This document shows positions 7,001 to 15,715 of a stretch of 20,289 bases of DNA, in pieces; position 1 is the first letter of the stretch; each line of letters starts with the position of its first letter. The notes beneath the pieces were generated by a model. That model was not told the DNA's origin. It ran no database searches and saw only the letters and a program-made list of their open reading frames with translations. Source of the DNA: UBA1205 sp045598105 (lineage in GTDB: Bacteria; Bacteroidota; Bacteroidia; Bacteroidales; WCHB1-69); contig JAZLLK010000065.1 in NCBI GenBank assembly GCA_045598105.1, positions 1-20,289 on the forward strand, in the 5' to 3' direction. Position numbers and translations under genes: made by a program.

Positions 7001-10000
7001 TGCTACCGTTAAATTTCACAACAAAGTACTTACCGATAAAGAAGGTAATCCCCGTGGCACCACCACTGGTATAGGTGCTTATCAGGGTGTAGACATTCCT
7101 GACGCAGATGGCACGCTATTTGAATTAGTAGGTCTGCAGGAAGGCATGGTATCGGGTCTTACCGATACCGCTAAGGTGGTATTGTTCAATGGCGGTAACA
7201 ATGCCTTAACTTCCGCTACCATTAACTGGAGCATCAATGGCGTAGCCCAAAGCCCTATTGCATGGACAGGCCGTTTGAATATTCTGGAATCAGATACCAT
7301 TAGTTTGGGTGCTATTACCTATACTATCGGTAAACTGAATGTACAGGCTTATATAAGCTCTTTGGCCGCAGGCCAAACCGACGAAGACCATACTAACGAT
7401 ACTATCAGTCAGGAGTTCTTTATATGTGCTCCCGGCGGTATGAATGGTACTTATGTAATACCGGGCAACGAATTTGTATCAGTAGCCGAAGGTATTAGCC
7501 GTTTGGCCTCTTGTGGCATGAGCGGTAATGTTACCCTTATGGTTAAGCCCGGTACTTATACCGGCAATATAGACTTTGCCAATTCCAAAACATATAGCAA
7601 CGGCTATCATATCACCCTTACATCATACGATACCAATGACAAAGCTCAACTTACAGCCGGCGGTAAAGTAATCAACTTTGCCCAAAGTGAAAATGTTGAA
7701 GTAAGCTATTTGGTTATTGATGGCGGTAAAGCTTATGGTATTCAATTCAATGATACCTGTAAAAATATAAGCATACACCATTGCGATATATTATGTGATG
7801 AAACAGGTACATCATCGGCTTGTGCTCCTATATATAAAACCTCTACAGGAAAATGGGTTGACAGTGTAGCTTTTGCTCATAATAATATAGTGGGCGGTTA
7901 CTATGGTATTTATTTTTATGGCGGCTCCGCTTCCAATTCACATGGTACCCGCATTATATTCGATAGCAATAATTGCATAAACCAATATTATTACGCTACC
8001 TATTTCTATTATGCCAACTTCTCTTCATGTAGCGGCAATACATTTATATCACGTACCGCTAACAGTACTACCTATTGGTATGGTTTACGCCTGTACTATT
8101 GCAACGGTAAATTTGTGAACAATAATGTACGTACTGCCAATCCCGGCATTACCTATGCCTATGGTATATATGCCTACTACATGAATACTACCGACAATGC
8201 CAATAACGACAGCTGCCTCATAGCCAATAATGACATATTGTTCAACCCCTGCGGACAGTTTGGTACCGCTATATATGTGGGCTCGTATAATGGCGAAATA
8301 TTACACAACAGCTGCCGCAAAATAAGCGCTTCAGGCGGTAATTACGGTATATACGTAACCGGTACTTCCAATTTGCTCCGCATTAAAAACAATAACCTTG
8401 ACGGTAACTGGGCATATTGTATTGACTTGGCACGTAACTTCACTGCCTCTACCGATGATATAGATGCCAATAATATGCGTAGCGGTAATGGTACTATAGT
8501 AGCCTATGCCAATGGCGCTACACGTACCCTGGCCACATGGAAAACCATAGTTACTTCCGATAAAACTTCCGTTACAGTAAATCCTAACTATTTATCATCT
8601 AACACTACTTATCTCAAGGATTCCATAGGCCTGGGCGTAAATACGCTGCCTCAGGTATTGTTCGATAAAGACGGCGTTTCCCGCGGTGTACGTACCAATA
8701 TGGGTGCTTACCATTTCTATGTGCGTCCTGTAGATGCTAATCCCGTGGCATTTGTAGATATGATGGGCGGCTATAATACCGGTACTTCCGTACCTGTAAA
8801 AGTAGCTATTGTCAATAGTGGTAGCAATACACTTACTTCATTGAATATAAATACTGTAATAAACGATGGCGCCGTTAAAACATATCACTGGACAGGCTCT
8901 TTGGCCGGCAATGCCATGGATACCGTAACCATAGATACTTTCATGGTTACATCCGATTTGTATAAGGTAAAGGTTTATACCGATATGCCTAACAATGCAG
9001 CCGATATGTTCACTATGAACGACACCATAGAAACTACCGTAATGAGATGTAGCGGTTCCATGAGCGGTGTATATACCATAGGTACCGGCAGCGCTTACGA
9101 TTATCAGGACCTTGCCACCGCATGGCAGGCCGCTATTAACTGTGGCGTGAGCGGTAACGTTACCTTCCAGTTGGATGAAGATATGGATATATCCGACTTT
9201 AAGCCTACTACCATTCCCGGTACTTCCTCTTCCAGAAGAATTACCATAACCTCTGTTCCGGGTAAAAAAGTAACCCTTACCGCTGCTTCGTCCCCTGTAT
9301 TGGAATTAAGCGGCTTGAGCTATGTTACCTTCCGTAACTTAAACATAAGTGACGGTACTCAGGGCGTAGTAGTGAAATTTGCAGGTATTTGCCAATATAT
9401 TACCATAGACAGCTGTAACATATATGGTAAACCTACCACTACCAATACCGCTGATCGTACCATAGAAGCCTATTTCTCCAGCTCTACCTCCAACCGGTTA
9501 AGTAACGTGATTATATCCAATAACTTAATCAATGGCGGTTACGCTAATATTTACTTCTATTACTCGGCAGGTTCCAATAGTTATATGCGTAATACCTACG
9601 GTAATGAAATTACAGGCAATACCATGAGCAATGCTTATTATTACGGATTGTACTCTTATTATTACACCTATTATCGCAAACTAAACAACAATACCGTAAC
9701 TTCCCGTTCCAATAGCGGTACATTCTACGGCTTGTATCTATATTACTATCATACCATGGAACAGGTAATGAATAATAAAGTATATGCTAACGGAAGTAGC
9801 ACTGTTTACGGTATTTATTCTTATTATTATATCAATTATAATTCCTCCTATGGTGCAAGCGGTCCCGGCTTAATGGCCAATAATGAAGTTGTAGTTAAAT
9901 CTACAGGCAGTTCCGTTTATGGTATATACACAGGAAGTTATACTAATCTTAATGTATATAATAATTCCGTATATGCAAAAGGTACAACATCCTATGCTAT

Positions 10001-13000
10001 GTATAATTCAGGTTCTGTGAGCGGTTATCCTGTACATGTAATAGGTAATAACCTTATAGCCGACAAGAATAACGCCAGCGATACCACTTACAAAGCTTAT
10101 ACCTACTACCGTAGTTCAGCTTCTTATGCCACCGCATCGTATGGTACAGTAGATTATAACAACTATTATAGCGTTACCGGTCCGTATTTGGCTTACCTTG
10201 GTACCCCAAAAGCTACCTTGGCCGATATGCAGGCTTATCAGGATGCTAATTCCTATAACGTAAATCCTCATTTTGCTGATGTGAATTCTTCATTGGTAAT
10301 GCCCGATAGTGTAGTGCTTACATGCCCTGTACAAAATGGCGTGGATGAAGATATACGCGGTATGGTTCGCTCCGGTGTAACCAATGTGGGTGCCTACGGC
10401 TTACCTCCTAAACAATTGGATATGGCTTTGGCTACATTGGAAATACCAAGTAACACCGCCGGCGTATCACTGCAGCCTGTGTTGGGCTATACCAATGTGG
10501 GTTATGACAGCATAAGCTCATTCACCTGTGACGTATATTATAACGGTGTACTCAAAAATTCATCTCTTACCATTAATTGTAATATTCCTTTCTTGGGTAA
10601 AGGTTTGTTCTATTTGCCTACTTTTACTTTGACAGCAGGCCGTAACGATGTGAAAGTGTATATTACAGGCGTAAACGGTATGGGATTGGATTCCTCACAG
10701 GCTAACGATACCATTACTGCCAGCATATTCGCCTGCACAGGCCGTATGAACGGAACCTATGTAATAGGTACCGGTGCCGGTGCCGACTTTGCCACCATAG
10801 CCGACTTTGACGAAGCTATTAAATCATGTATGGTAAACGGTGCCATTACCATGGCCTTCCAAAACGGAACCTATAACGAACCTTTGAACGTGGGCGAATG
10901 GTCTTCTCTGTTGAATGGTTATGCCTTAACTATTCAATCTGTTAGCGGTGATTCCTCACTGGTGGTTATTTCCGATCCGGGCTCAGCCCTCATATTGAAC
11001 AATAACAGAAACGTAACCGTTAAAAATGTTACCCTTCTGTCACTCGGCGGTACTACCGTGAATATAGGTATATCGTGTAGCAATATTTACATTACGCATT
11101 GTCAAATACTGAACGATACCGCTATTACCGCTACCTCATACTGCGTGTATAAGTCTTCTAACAGTTCTACCCTGACCAACTTTACCCTTTCTAACTGTTT
11201 GGTGGAAGGTGCTTATTATGGTTTGTATTTGTATAGCGGAACAAGCAGCTCGGCCTACGGCTCGGGAATTCGTATTGATAGCAATGTTATTCGTAAACAG
11301 TACTATTACGGAGCTTATAGCTATTACACCAGCTACACTTCCTTCTCACACAATACCGTAGAAGCGCGTGACACTATTGCTACTAATTACTGGTATGGCA
11401 TTTACTGCAATTATGCCAATGGCAGCATTACCTGTAACAGTGTGCAAAAACATAACCCCGCTATTACCAGCGGCTATTGTATATACCTGAACTATATGGG
11501 ATATTACAATACTTCAGTTGCCCAATTGGTAGCCAATAACGTAGTATCCGCCTGCGGTACAGGCTCTACCTATGGTATGTACGTATATTATTCTCATGTT
11601 AACCTGTATAACAACAGTATCCGTATCAATGGCTCCGCCTCCGGTAGAGCATTATATGTATCTACCAGTTCTACTTTGGAGGTGAAGAACAATATATTTG
11701 ACGGCGGTCAGGGTAATGCTATATATACCACCGTACCGTTCTCCAGCGATTATAATAACCTGTACACCACCGGATCCGATCTTGCTTACATGGGTACCAC
11801 CATCTCTGATTTGGCCACATGGCAGTCAGTTATACATGGTGATACCAACTCGGTGAGCATAGCTCCTCAATATAAGGATACCATATCCTTAACATTGAAC
11901 AATGACGCCGATTATGTGTGCCCTGCTGTATCAGCAGTGTCTGCTGATATAGACGGAAATATCCGTTACAGCGTTACCGGTATGGGTGCCCACACCTTGG
12001 ATATACCTACATTGGATGTAGCTGCAGTGGAAATGGATAATTATCCCGCCGAACTCATCAGCGGACAAACACTCCCTGTAAGCATGCGTATAATGAACCT
12101 TGGTGCCACCACCATTACCTCTGCCAATATAGGCTGGAGTATTAATGGTGTAAACCAGCCCGCTTACAACTGGACTGCCGCTCCTTCAGTGGGTGTGTAC
12201 AATGAGGCCGTTATCAGTTTCGGCTCCTTCACCGCTCCCGCTTCCGGCAATGTGGAAGTAAAAGCATGGATTAATTATGTAAATAATAATCTGGTGAACG
12301 ACAATGTGTCAAACGATACCGTGTCTGCTATTGGCGTGGTAAGTCCTTTGGCAGCATTTACATATCCTTTTGTGGGTGATACCACTTACGGATTGTCATT
12401 CGACATATATACCAAAATACTGGAAGGAACAGGTGCCACTATCAGTAATCCTGTAATGACCATAGTATGCTCCATGGACGGAAATGTTACCGCTTATGAT
12501 ACTTTGGCCATGACCAGAGACCATGACAACGTGTGGATAGCCTCCGTACCTCAACAATATTATGGTACCACAGTGGTATATAGCACTACCATAAGCGATA
12601 CCCTGAACAATACCGTTACATTGATTGATACTACTTACCTCCAGTTCGGTACCGGATTGGATTCGGTAGTAATAGGTACAGCTCCTTTCACCACCCGTTA
12701 CTATACTCCTATCAATACCTTCTATAATTACAGCTGGAGCCGCCAAATATACAAAGGCGATGAGCTGAGAGAAGGTGCCGTAGGCGGCCTGATTACCGAG
12801 TTGTCATGGGATTATGCCTATAACGTAAACGTTACCTATAGTAACCAGATATGCTATTTCATGGCTACCGATGACTCTATAGTTGACGCCAACTATATGG
12901 ATCCTGTAAACGCAGGTGCTACCCAGGTGTGGAGAGGCAGTATAGTGTTTAAACAGGGCTGGTGTAAAGTGGTATTGGATCAGCCGTTTATGTTGCCTGC

Positions 13001-15347
13001 CGGCAAAAACCTTATGGTAATATGGCACAATAATAACGGAACCTATCCGGGTACAAGTTATGTGTTTAATAACCATAATACTACTTATAATTCAACATCT
13101 TATGCTCAAAGCGACGCTTCGTTCCCGCAATCATCAGGTACCTTAACCAATTATCGTCCTAACGCCAAGTTTACCATAGGTACTCCGTTTGAACCATATC
13201 AGCAAACCGATATGGCCGTTACTTCGGTAGTAGAACCTATAAGAGGTGATGAATTGTGCGGTACGGATTATACATCGGTAAAAGTGGCATTGGGTAATTT
13301 GAGTGATGCTACCTTCAATTATGCTGCTGACAGCATTACCGTACACATGGCTATTACCACTCCTATACAGTACACTGCCAGCGTTACCATAAGCACCGGT
13401 ACTTTGGCTTCAGGCGAATTTGATACTGTAGAAATAGAATCAGCTTTGCCTGTTATTAAGTCCGGCATATATGATATGAAATTCTGGATCAACAGCGTAG
13501 ATGGTATTCCTTCTGATGATACCCTGTATTATGATTATACTTCCTATCGTTTGAATCTGCCTTTGGATGAAAACTTTGCCAACGGTATGCCTGTAAGCTT
13601 CCACGTGGAAGATAACAATACCGCCGCAGGATGGGAAGTAGTGTACGACTCCAGCGCTTCCGGCAAGGTAATACCCGCTACAGGCAATGCCATGATAGCA
13701 TTTGACGGTTCCCGCGGTGCCATGAGTCGTTTGTACTCACAACAATTGGACTTCAGCGGTACTTCCCAACCGCTTATCGACTTCTGGTATTATCACGATA
13801 CCGCTGCTACAGCAAGTACCGCCGATTATACCGATGTACGTCTTACCTTTGATGGCGGTGAAACTTTCACCACACTCTTCAGCGTAAGAAAGAACAACGG
13901 TAATGACGTGGGTTGGAGACAATATACCTATCCCTTGGACAGCTTTGTAAACCAAAGCTGCGTTATCCTTGTATTTGAAGCTATGCGTATGTCTCAAGAC
14001 AACTACGACGGCGAACAATACATTGACCGCATACGCTTGCTCTCCAATCAGGATTTGGCCGTAGGCGCTATCCAAACTTCCGAACTCTCCGCCTGCTCTT
14101 ATACAGGTAAAGAATTGCAGGTAGTATTAAGCTGTCTTACCGGTCAGGCCGTTGACTTTAGCAAATATCCTACCTCTTTGGTAGTTACCGTTTCAGGTGC
14201 CGTTACAGCCAACTATAACATACCGCTCAATAGCGGTACCGTTCCCGCTCTTGATAACGATACCATAGTGGTAGATAACAACTTTGACTTTATCCCCGGC
14301 ACCTATAATGTGAAAGCATGGTTGGGTAGCTCTATAGATAAAGTGTTAACCAATGACACCCTTACTCAGTCTATAGTAGTGAACCCCACCCTTACCGTAG
14401 CAGCACAGCAGGTTACCGGCGGTAACGATGCTACCAACTGTATAGGCATAGGTACTCAGGTTAATCAGGTAGTTACCGTTACCAATAGCGGTAATATGGA
14501 TATGGAAGACATAGAACTTACCATGAACATATACGATATTAACGGTGTACTTACCAATACCTATACCGATACCATAAGCGGATTACTCGCTGTGAACGAC
14601 TCCGTAGTGAAAACCTTCGCCGAAGCATACACCGTGCCCGACGACGAAATGTACACCGTGGAAGTAGTAGCCAACCCCGCATGCAACACCGCTCTTACAT
14701 ATAATAATGTAATTACGGAATGTGTTGACCAAAACGATATAGAAGTAGTGTCAATACTCTATCCTGAAAATGGTGTGGCTCAGGGTTCATCAGCCAAAGT
14801 AACCGTACGCGTAGCCAACAATAATCCTAATGAAGATGCCCAGGGCGTAGTGCTCCACGTAATAGTAGCCAACGCTGACGGCAGTGAAATAGCCAACTGG
14901 ACCGAAACCTTGAACGACATTTCTGCCGGCGAATACACAGACTATGAATTCCCGCAATCGTTTACCGTTCCCGCCGCTGACAATTTCACCGTTACTGCCT
15001 TTGTTAACAATATAGACACCAAGGCCTCTAACGATACCCTGGTTGCTACCATTGCTACTAATGTAGCCGTTAACGAAGCCGATGCCAATGGCATGAGCTT
15101 AAGCCAAAACGTACCTAACCCCGCTAACAGCCATGCTGTGGTAAGTTACAGCATACCCGAAGACGGTAGCGTAGTATTCACCATACTCACTGTTACAGGT
15201 CAGGTACTCCATACCCAATCAACAGAGGCCCTTGCAGGCAAAAACAGTATTGAATTCAATACTGAAAACCTCGCTTCGGGCGTTTACTTCTACACCATGG
15301 ACTTCCAAGGCCAACGCCTTGTGAAGAAAATGGTTATTAAGAAATAA
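4008..15347 (+). CDS. Giant modular beta-helix surface protein with T9SS type A sorting domain
   Basis: This 3,779-residue protein starts with a Sec signal peptide (KRLVTLLMLVMMCVSVMHA, cleavage likely before Gln21). Residues 26-206 form a MAM/jelly-roll-like domain. Residues 209-505 are a first cap region. Four modules follow, with leading Cys at 618, 1140, 1681 and 2243. Each opens with [CS]-x-G-x-Y-x-[IV]-x-x-G, runs through a Tyr/Asn-rich right-handed beta-helix, closes with a D-x-x-x-R-(x)n-GA[YH] motif and continues into a CARDB/Ig-like domain ending in NDT or DDT. Residues 2779-3060 are a second cap related to the first. A second lectin/MAM-like domain lies near 3183-3349, CARDB-like domains follow, and the sorting domain is 3697-3779 (SLSQNVPNPA to KKMVIKK). 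Such cargo is exported by T9SS and anchored or released after removal of the C-terminal domain. No catalytic motif was recognised; an adhesive or structural role is inferred. The gene appears monocistronic, with its own promoter and terminator. Confidence 0.9.
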   Translation: MKRLVTLLMLVMMCVSVMHAQTVIVLSETFNGNTHSFTSTPGTAWQQSSIAAMSDSKFIWSSVPSLNGDSVILTSPICDFSSHANVVVRFRHICKVSPVDEVRFEYRLDAVGSYGAWRPVPASAYKGTAANYSTTGFNAASYEAWKVNDSLATPNASWWMEESFDLTDQVSLDRAQFRFIIKKGTVQGSNISYGWLIDNFQALGSSVPMVNPVVEFVSPFTKDTVYNTGPFTIRAKVATRTISPIVAPYLVYTSTLNNVTSTDSVLMTAYSGDSLWEATLPQFLAGTSVSYSVMGRDTSGNYANAISGYYIKHIVSSGSYAGLHVIGDTSTTNYTVWGSPTGDGDGPYQWCRMLYRSYEMPSVATLITDIAFRVAWEYRDVPLTGQTVYMRLVNDTVIPSEYYESPASAQLVWTGTVPVLSDNAWLKVHMDAPFVYQPGMSLLIYWESRSPQSNNWNGMDFYGDQRYDYNTHTCVYYGEESFNTGAMGWWNARPSIVYTMENLNYGDNSAALTTINSPRQDSAFAGATTPVRVTIRNKGDMPLSSVQINWSVNGVLQTPYNYQIPTALPWDFQSEVAIGSYVVSTNAFDTIVVWITNPNGKQDSVTLDDTMEVYIYGCDAPLAGTYTVGSGEDFNTLSEAIIISNLCGASADVVFEVKSGTYTETLDMSNLGHNYKNNHLTITSATGNAADVVYNISEPVKVENVRNFTLANITFNAGTKSVMNITGAEESEVYGCELICDTTRSDNFSNVSVNSSNYMRFHHNHVNGGYSGLSCGGNKNTLIDSNIIENFYYYGANLSNTDIAFDANQIYSRINNAYSYNYFIYSYYANGSITNNKIWQRSNAINYPYGIYSYYMNYKDSVNRGLIANNEISISTGSSYYGMYLYLGVIDVLHNSVHVNSSSGRAIYVSDNANNDMEIAGNDLVCQGGYPIYLSAVTNMNRLNIHGNNHVGIAAGYAGGDYSDVQSWGAMFNDNTAISVDPTYIDSTVNLKWSDYTGATVKFHNKVLTDKEGNPRGTTTGIGAYQGVDIPDADGTLFELVGLQEGMVSGLTDTAKVVLFNGGNNALTSATINWSINGVAQSPIAWTGRLNILESDTISLGAITYTIGKLNVQAYISSLAAGQTDEDHTNDTISQEFFICAPGGMNGTYVIPGNEFVSVAEGISRLASCGMSGNVTLMVKPGTYTGNIDFANSKTYSNGYHITLTSYDTNDKAQLTAGGKVINFAQSENVEVSYLVIDGGKAYGIQFNDTCKNISIHHCDILCDETGTSSACAPIYKTSTGKWVDSVAFAHNNIVGGYYGIYFYGGSASNSHGTRIIFDSNNCINQYYYATYFYYANFSSCSGNTFISRTANSTTYWYGLRLYYCNGKFVNNNVRTANPGITYAYGIYAYYMNTTDNANNDSCLIANNDILFNPCGQFGTAIYVGSYNGEILHNSCRKISASGGNYGIYVTGTSNLLRIKNNNLDGNWAYCIDLARNFTASTDDIDANNMRSGNGTIVAYANGATRTLATWKTIVTSDKTSVTVNPNYLSSNTTYLKDSIGLGVNTLPQVLFDKDGVSRGVRTNMGAYHFYVRPVDANPVAFVDMMGGYNTGTSVPVKVAIVNSGSNTLTSLNINTVINDGAVKTYHWTGSLAGNAMDTVTIDTFMVTSDLYKVKVYTDMPNNAADMFTMNDTIETTVMRCSGSMSGVYTIGTGSAYDYQDLATAWQAAINCGVSGNVTFQLDEDMDISDFKPTTIPGTSSSRRITITSVPGKKVTLTAASSPVLELSGLSYVTFRNLNISDGTQGVVVKFAGICQYITIDSCNIYGKPTTTNTADRTIEAYFSSSTSNRLSNVIISNNLINGGYANIYFYYSAGSNSYMRNTYGNEITGNTMSNAYYYGLYSYYYTYYRKLNNNTVTSRSNSGTFYGLYLYYYHTMEQVMNNKVYANGSSTVYGIYSYYYINYNSSYGASGPGLMANNEVVVKSTGSSVYGIYTGSYTNLNVYNNSVYAKGTTSYAMYNSGSVSGYPVHVIGNNLIADKNNASDTTYKAYTYYRSSASYATASYGTVDYNNYYSVTGPYLAYLGTPKATLADMQAYQDANSYNVNPHFADVNSSLVMPDSVVLTCPVQNGVDEDIRGMVRSGVTNVGAYGLPPKQLDMALATLEIPSNTAGVSLQPVLGYTNVGYDSISSFTCDVYYNGVLKNSSLTINCNIPFLGKGLFYLPTFTLTAGRNDVKVYITGVNGMGLDSSQANDTITASIFACTGRMNGTYVIGTGAGADFATIADFDEAIKSCMVNGAITMAFQNGTYNEPLNVGEWSSLLNGYALTIQSVSGDSSLVVISDPGSALILNNNRNVTVKNVTLLSLGGTTVNIGISCSNIYITHCQILNDTAITATSYCVYKSSNSSTLTNFTLSNCLVEGAYYGLYLYSGTSSSAYGSGIRIDSNVIRKQYYYGAYSYYTSYTSFSHNTVEARDTIATNYWYGIYCNYANGSITCNSVQKHNPAITSGYCIYLNYMGYYNTSVAQLVANNVVSACGTGSTYGMYVYYSHVNLYNNSIRINGSASGRALYVSTSSTLEVKNNIFDGGQGNAIYTTVPFSSDYNNLYTTGSDLAYMGTTISDLATWQSVIHGDTNSVSIAPQYKDTISLTLNNDADYVCPAVSAVSADIDGNIRYSVTGMGAHTLDIPTLDVAAVEMDNYPAELISGQTLPVSMRIMNLGATTITSANIGWSINGVNQPAYNWTAAPSVGVYNEAVISFGSFTAPASGNVEVKAWINYVNNNLVNDNVSNDTVSAIGVVSPLAAFTYPFVGDTTYGLSFDIYTKILEGTGATISNPVMTIVCSMDGNVTAYDTLAMTRDHDNVWIASVPQQYYGTTVVYSTTISDTLNNTVTLIDTTYLQFGTGLDSVVIGTAPFTTRYYTPINTFYNYSWSRQIYKGDELREGAVGGLITELSWDYAYNVNVTYSNQICYFMATDDSIVDANYMDPVNAGATQVWRGSIVFKQGWCKVVLDQPFMLPAGKNLMVIWHNNNGTYPGTSYVFNNHNTTYNSTSYAQSDASFPQSSGTLTNYRPNAKFTIGTPFEPYQQTDMAVTSVVEPIRGDELCGTDYTSVKVALGNLSDATFNYAADSITVHMAITTPIQYTASVTISTGTLASGEFDTVEIESALPVIKSGIYDMKFWINSVDGIPSDDTLYYDYTSYRLNLPLDENFANGMPVSFHVEDNNTAAGWEVVYDSSASGKVIPATGNAMIAFDGSRGAMSRLYSQQLDFSGTSQPLIDFWYYHDTAATASTADYTDVRLTFDGGETFTTLFSVRKNNGNDVGWRQYTYPLDSFVNQSCVILVFEAMRMSQDNYDGEQYIDRIRLLSNQDLAVGAIQTSELSACSYTGKELQVVLSCLTGQAVDFSKYPTSLVVTVSGAVTANYNIPLNSGTVPALDNDTIVVDNNFDFIPGTYNVKAWLGSSIDKVLTNDTLTQSIVVNPTLTVAAQQVTGGNDATNCIGIGTQVNQVVTVTNSGNMDMEDIELTMNIYDINGVLTNTYTDTISGLLAVNDSVVKTFAEAYTVPDDEMYTVEVVANPACNTALTYNNVITECVDQNDIEVVSILYPENGVAQGSSAKVTVRVANNNPNEDAQGVVLHVIVANADGSEIANWTETLNDISAGEYTDYEFPQSFTVPAADNFTVTAFVNNIDTKASNDTLVATIATNVAVNEADANGMSLSQNVPNPANSHAVVSYSIPEDGSVVFTILTVTGQVLHTQSTEALAGKNSIEFNTENLASGVYFYTMDFQGQRLVKKMVIKK
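5859..12341 (+). repeat. Four tandem ~1.6-kb modules inside the giant gene
   Basis: Module starts are at 5859, 7425, 9048 and 10734, and the array ends near 12341, so the units are 1566, 1623, 1686 and 1608 bp. Each starts with a short G-x-Y-x-[IV] motif after a Cys (AGTYTV, NGTYVI, SGVYTI, NGTYVI), has a Tyr-rich beta-helix in the middle and closes with a CARDB-like domain. Divergence at the protein level is large, so the duplications look old. Confidence 0.8.
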
Positions 15348-15370
15348 ACACTATTGGGTAATAACCGTTA

Positions 15371-15404
15371 AAAGAGGGAACCTGAAAGGTTCCCTCTTTT
15401 TTTT
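15371..15404 (+). terminator. Intrinsic terminator of the giant gene
   Basis: AAAGAGGGAACCT pairs perfectly with AGGTTCCCTCTTT around GAA and is followed by an eight-base T-run. It lies 24 bases after the TAA, so the giant gene is transcribed separately from the vWA gene downstream. Confidence 0.9.
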
Positions 15405-15597
15405 ACATGATAATTTGTTAGTAACATAAGCGTTGCTGCTATTTTATAATATTTGTAATTCTGTTCGTACTTGCTTATGTTATGGTTTTAATGTATTGCA
15501 AATAACCCAATATGTCATTGCGTTTTTTTTCCTCTCTCTGTCGGTGTGTGTGTTTATTCTGCAGATAGTGATAATTTATTTATTATAAATTATTTGG

Positions 15598-15628
15598 TTG
15601 GCACAGTTTTTGTAAGTGTATAATACAA
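15598..15628 (+). promoter_or_regulatory. Promoter region of vWA gene 1: TTGGCAC element and 19-bp dyad
   Basis: TTGGCAC (15598-15604) followed five bases later by TTGTA resembles a sigma-54 -24/-12 promoter, except that the -12 GC is GT. TTGTA (15610-15614) and TACAA (15624-15628) form a dyad around the expected start site. A TATAAT at 15619-15624 is an alternative -10 with a short 15-base spacer. The same layout recurs before vWA gene 2. Upstream, 15405-15597 is AT-rich with no other feature I can support. Confidence 0.4.
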
Positions 15629-15691
15629 CTACGCACAAACTGTCTTATATCCGCATTGGTGGAAAATGGTCGGCTTGTGCGTAGTTTTTTT
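15626..15691 (+). promoter_or_regulatory. Leader of vWA gene 1 with terminator-like hairpin (candidate attenuator)
   Basis: AACTACGCACAA (15627-15638) is exactly complementary to TTGTGCGTAGTT (15675-15686), which runs into a seven-base T-run ending at 15691. The start codon is 25 bases further on. The motif CAACTAC-nn-ACAAAC-n-GTCTTAT in the 5' arm and loop is conserved before vWA gene 2. A 12-bp stem plus U-tract placed between promoter and gene suggests transcription attenuation, though no effector is known. Confidence 0.5.
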
Positions 15692-15715
15692 GTTAACTTA
15701 TTAATTGTAATTATT

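Noticed and set aside
5859..12341. CRISPR-like or satellite DNA reading of the repeats in the giant gene
   Set aside because: The repetition is at the protein-module level with diverged DNA and no short identical repeats with spacers.
12396..12746. Minus-strand open frame inside the giant gene
   Set aside because: Several such frames occur opposite the giant gene, but none has a recognisable domain, and the plus-strand frame is clearly coding throughout.
15656..15715. Upstream extension of vWA gene 1 from a TTG codon at 15656
   Set aside because: It lies inside the leader hairpin and would place 20 residues ahead of a normal signal peptide beginning at ATG 15716.
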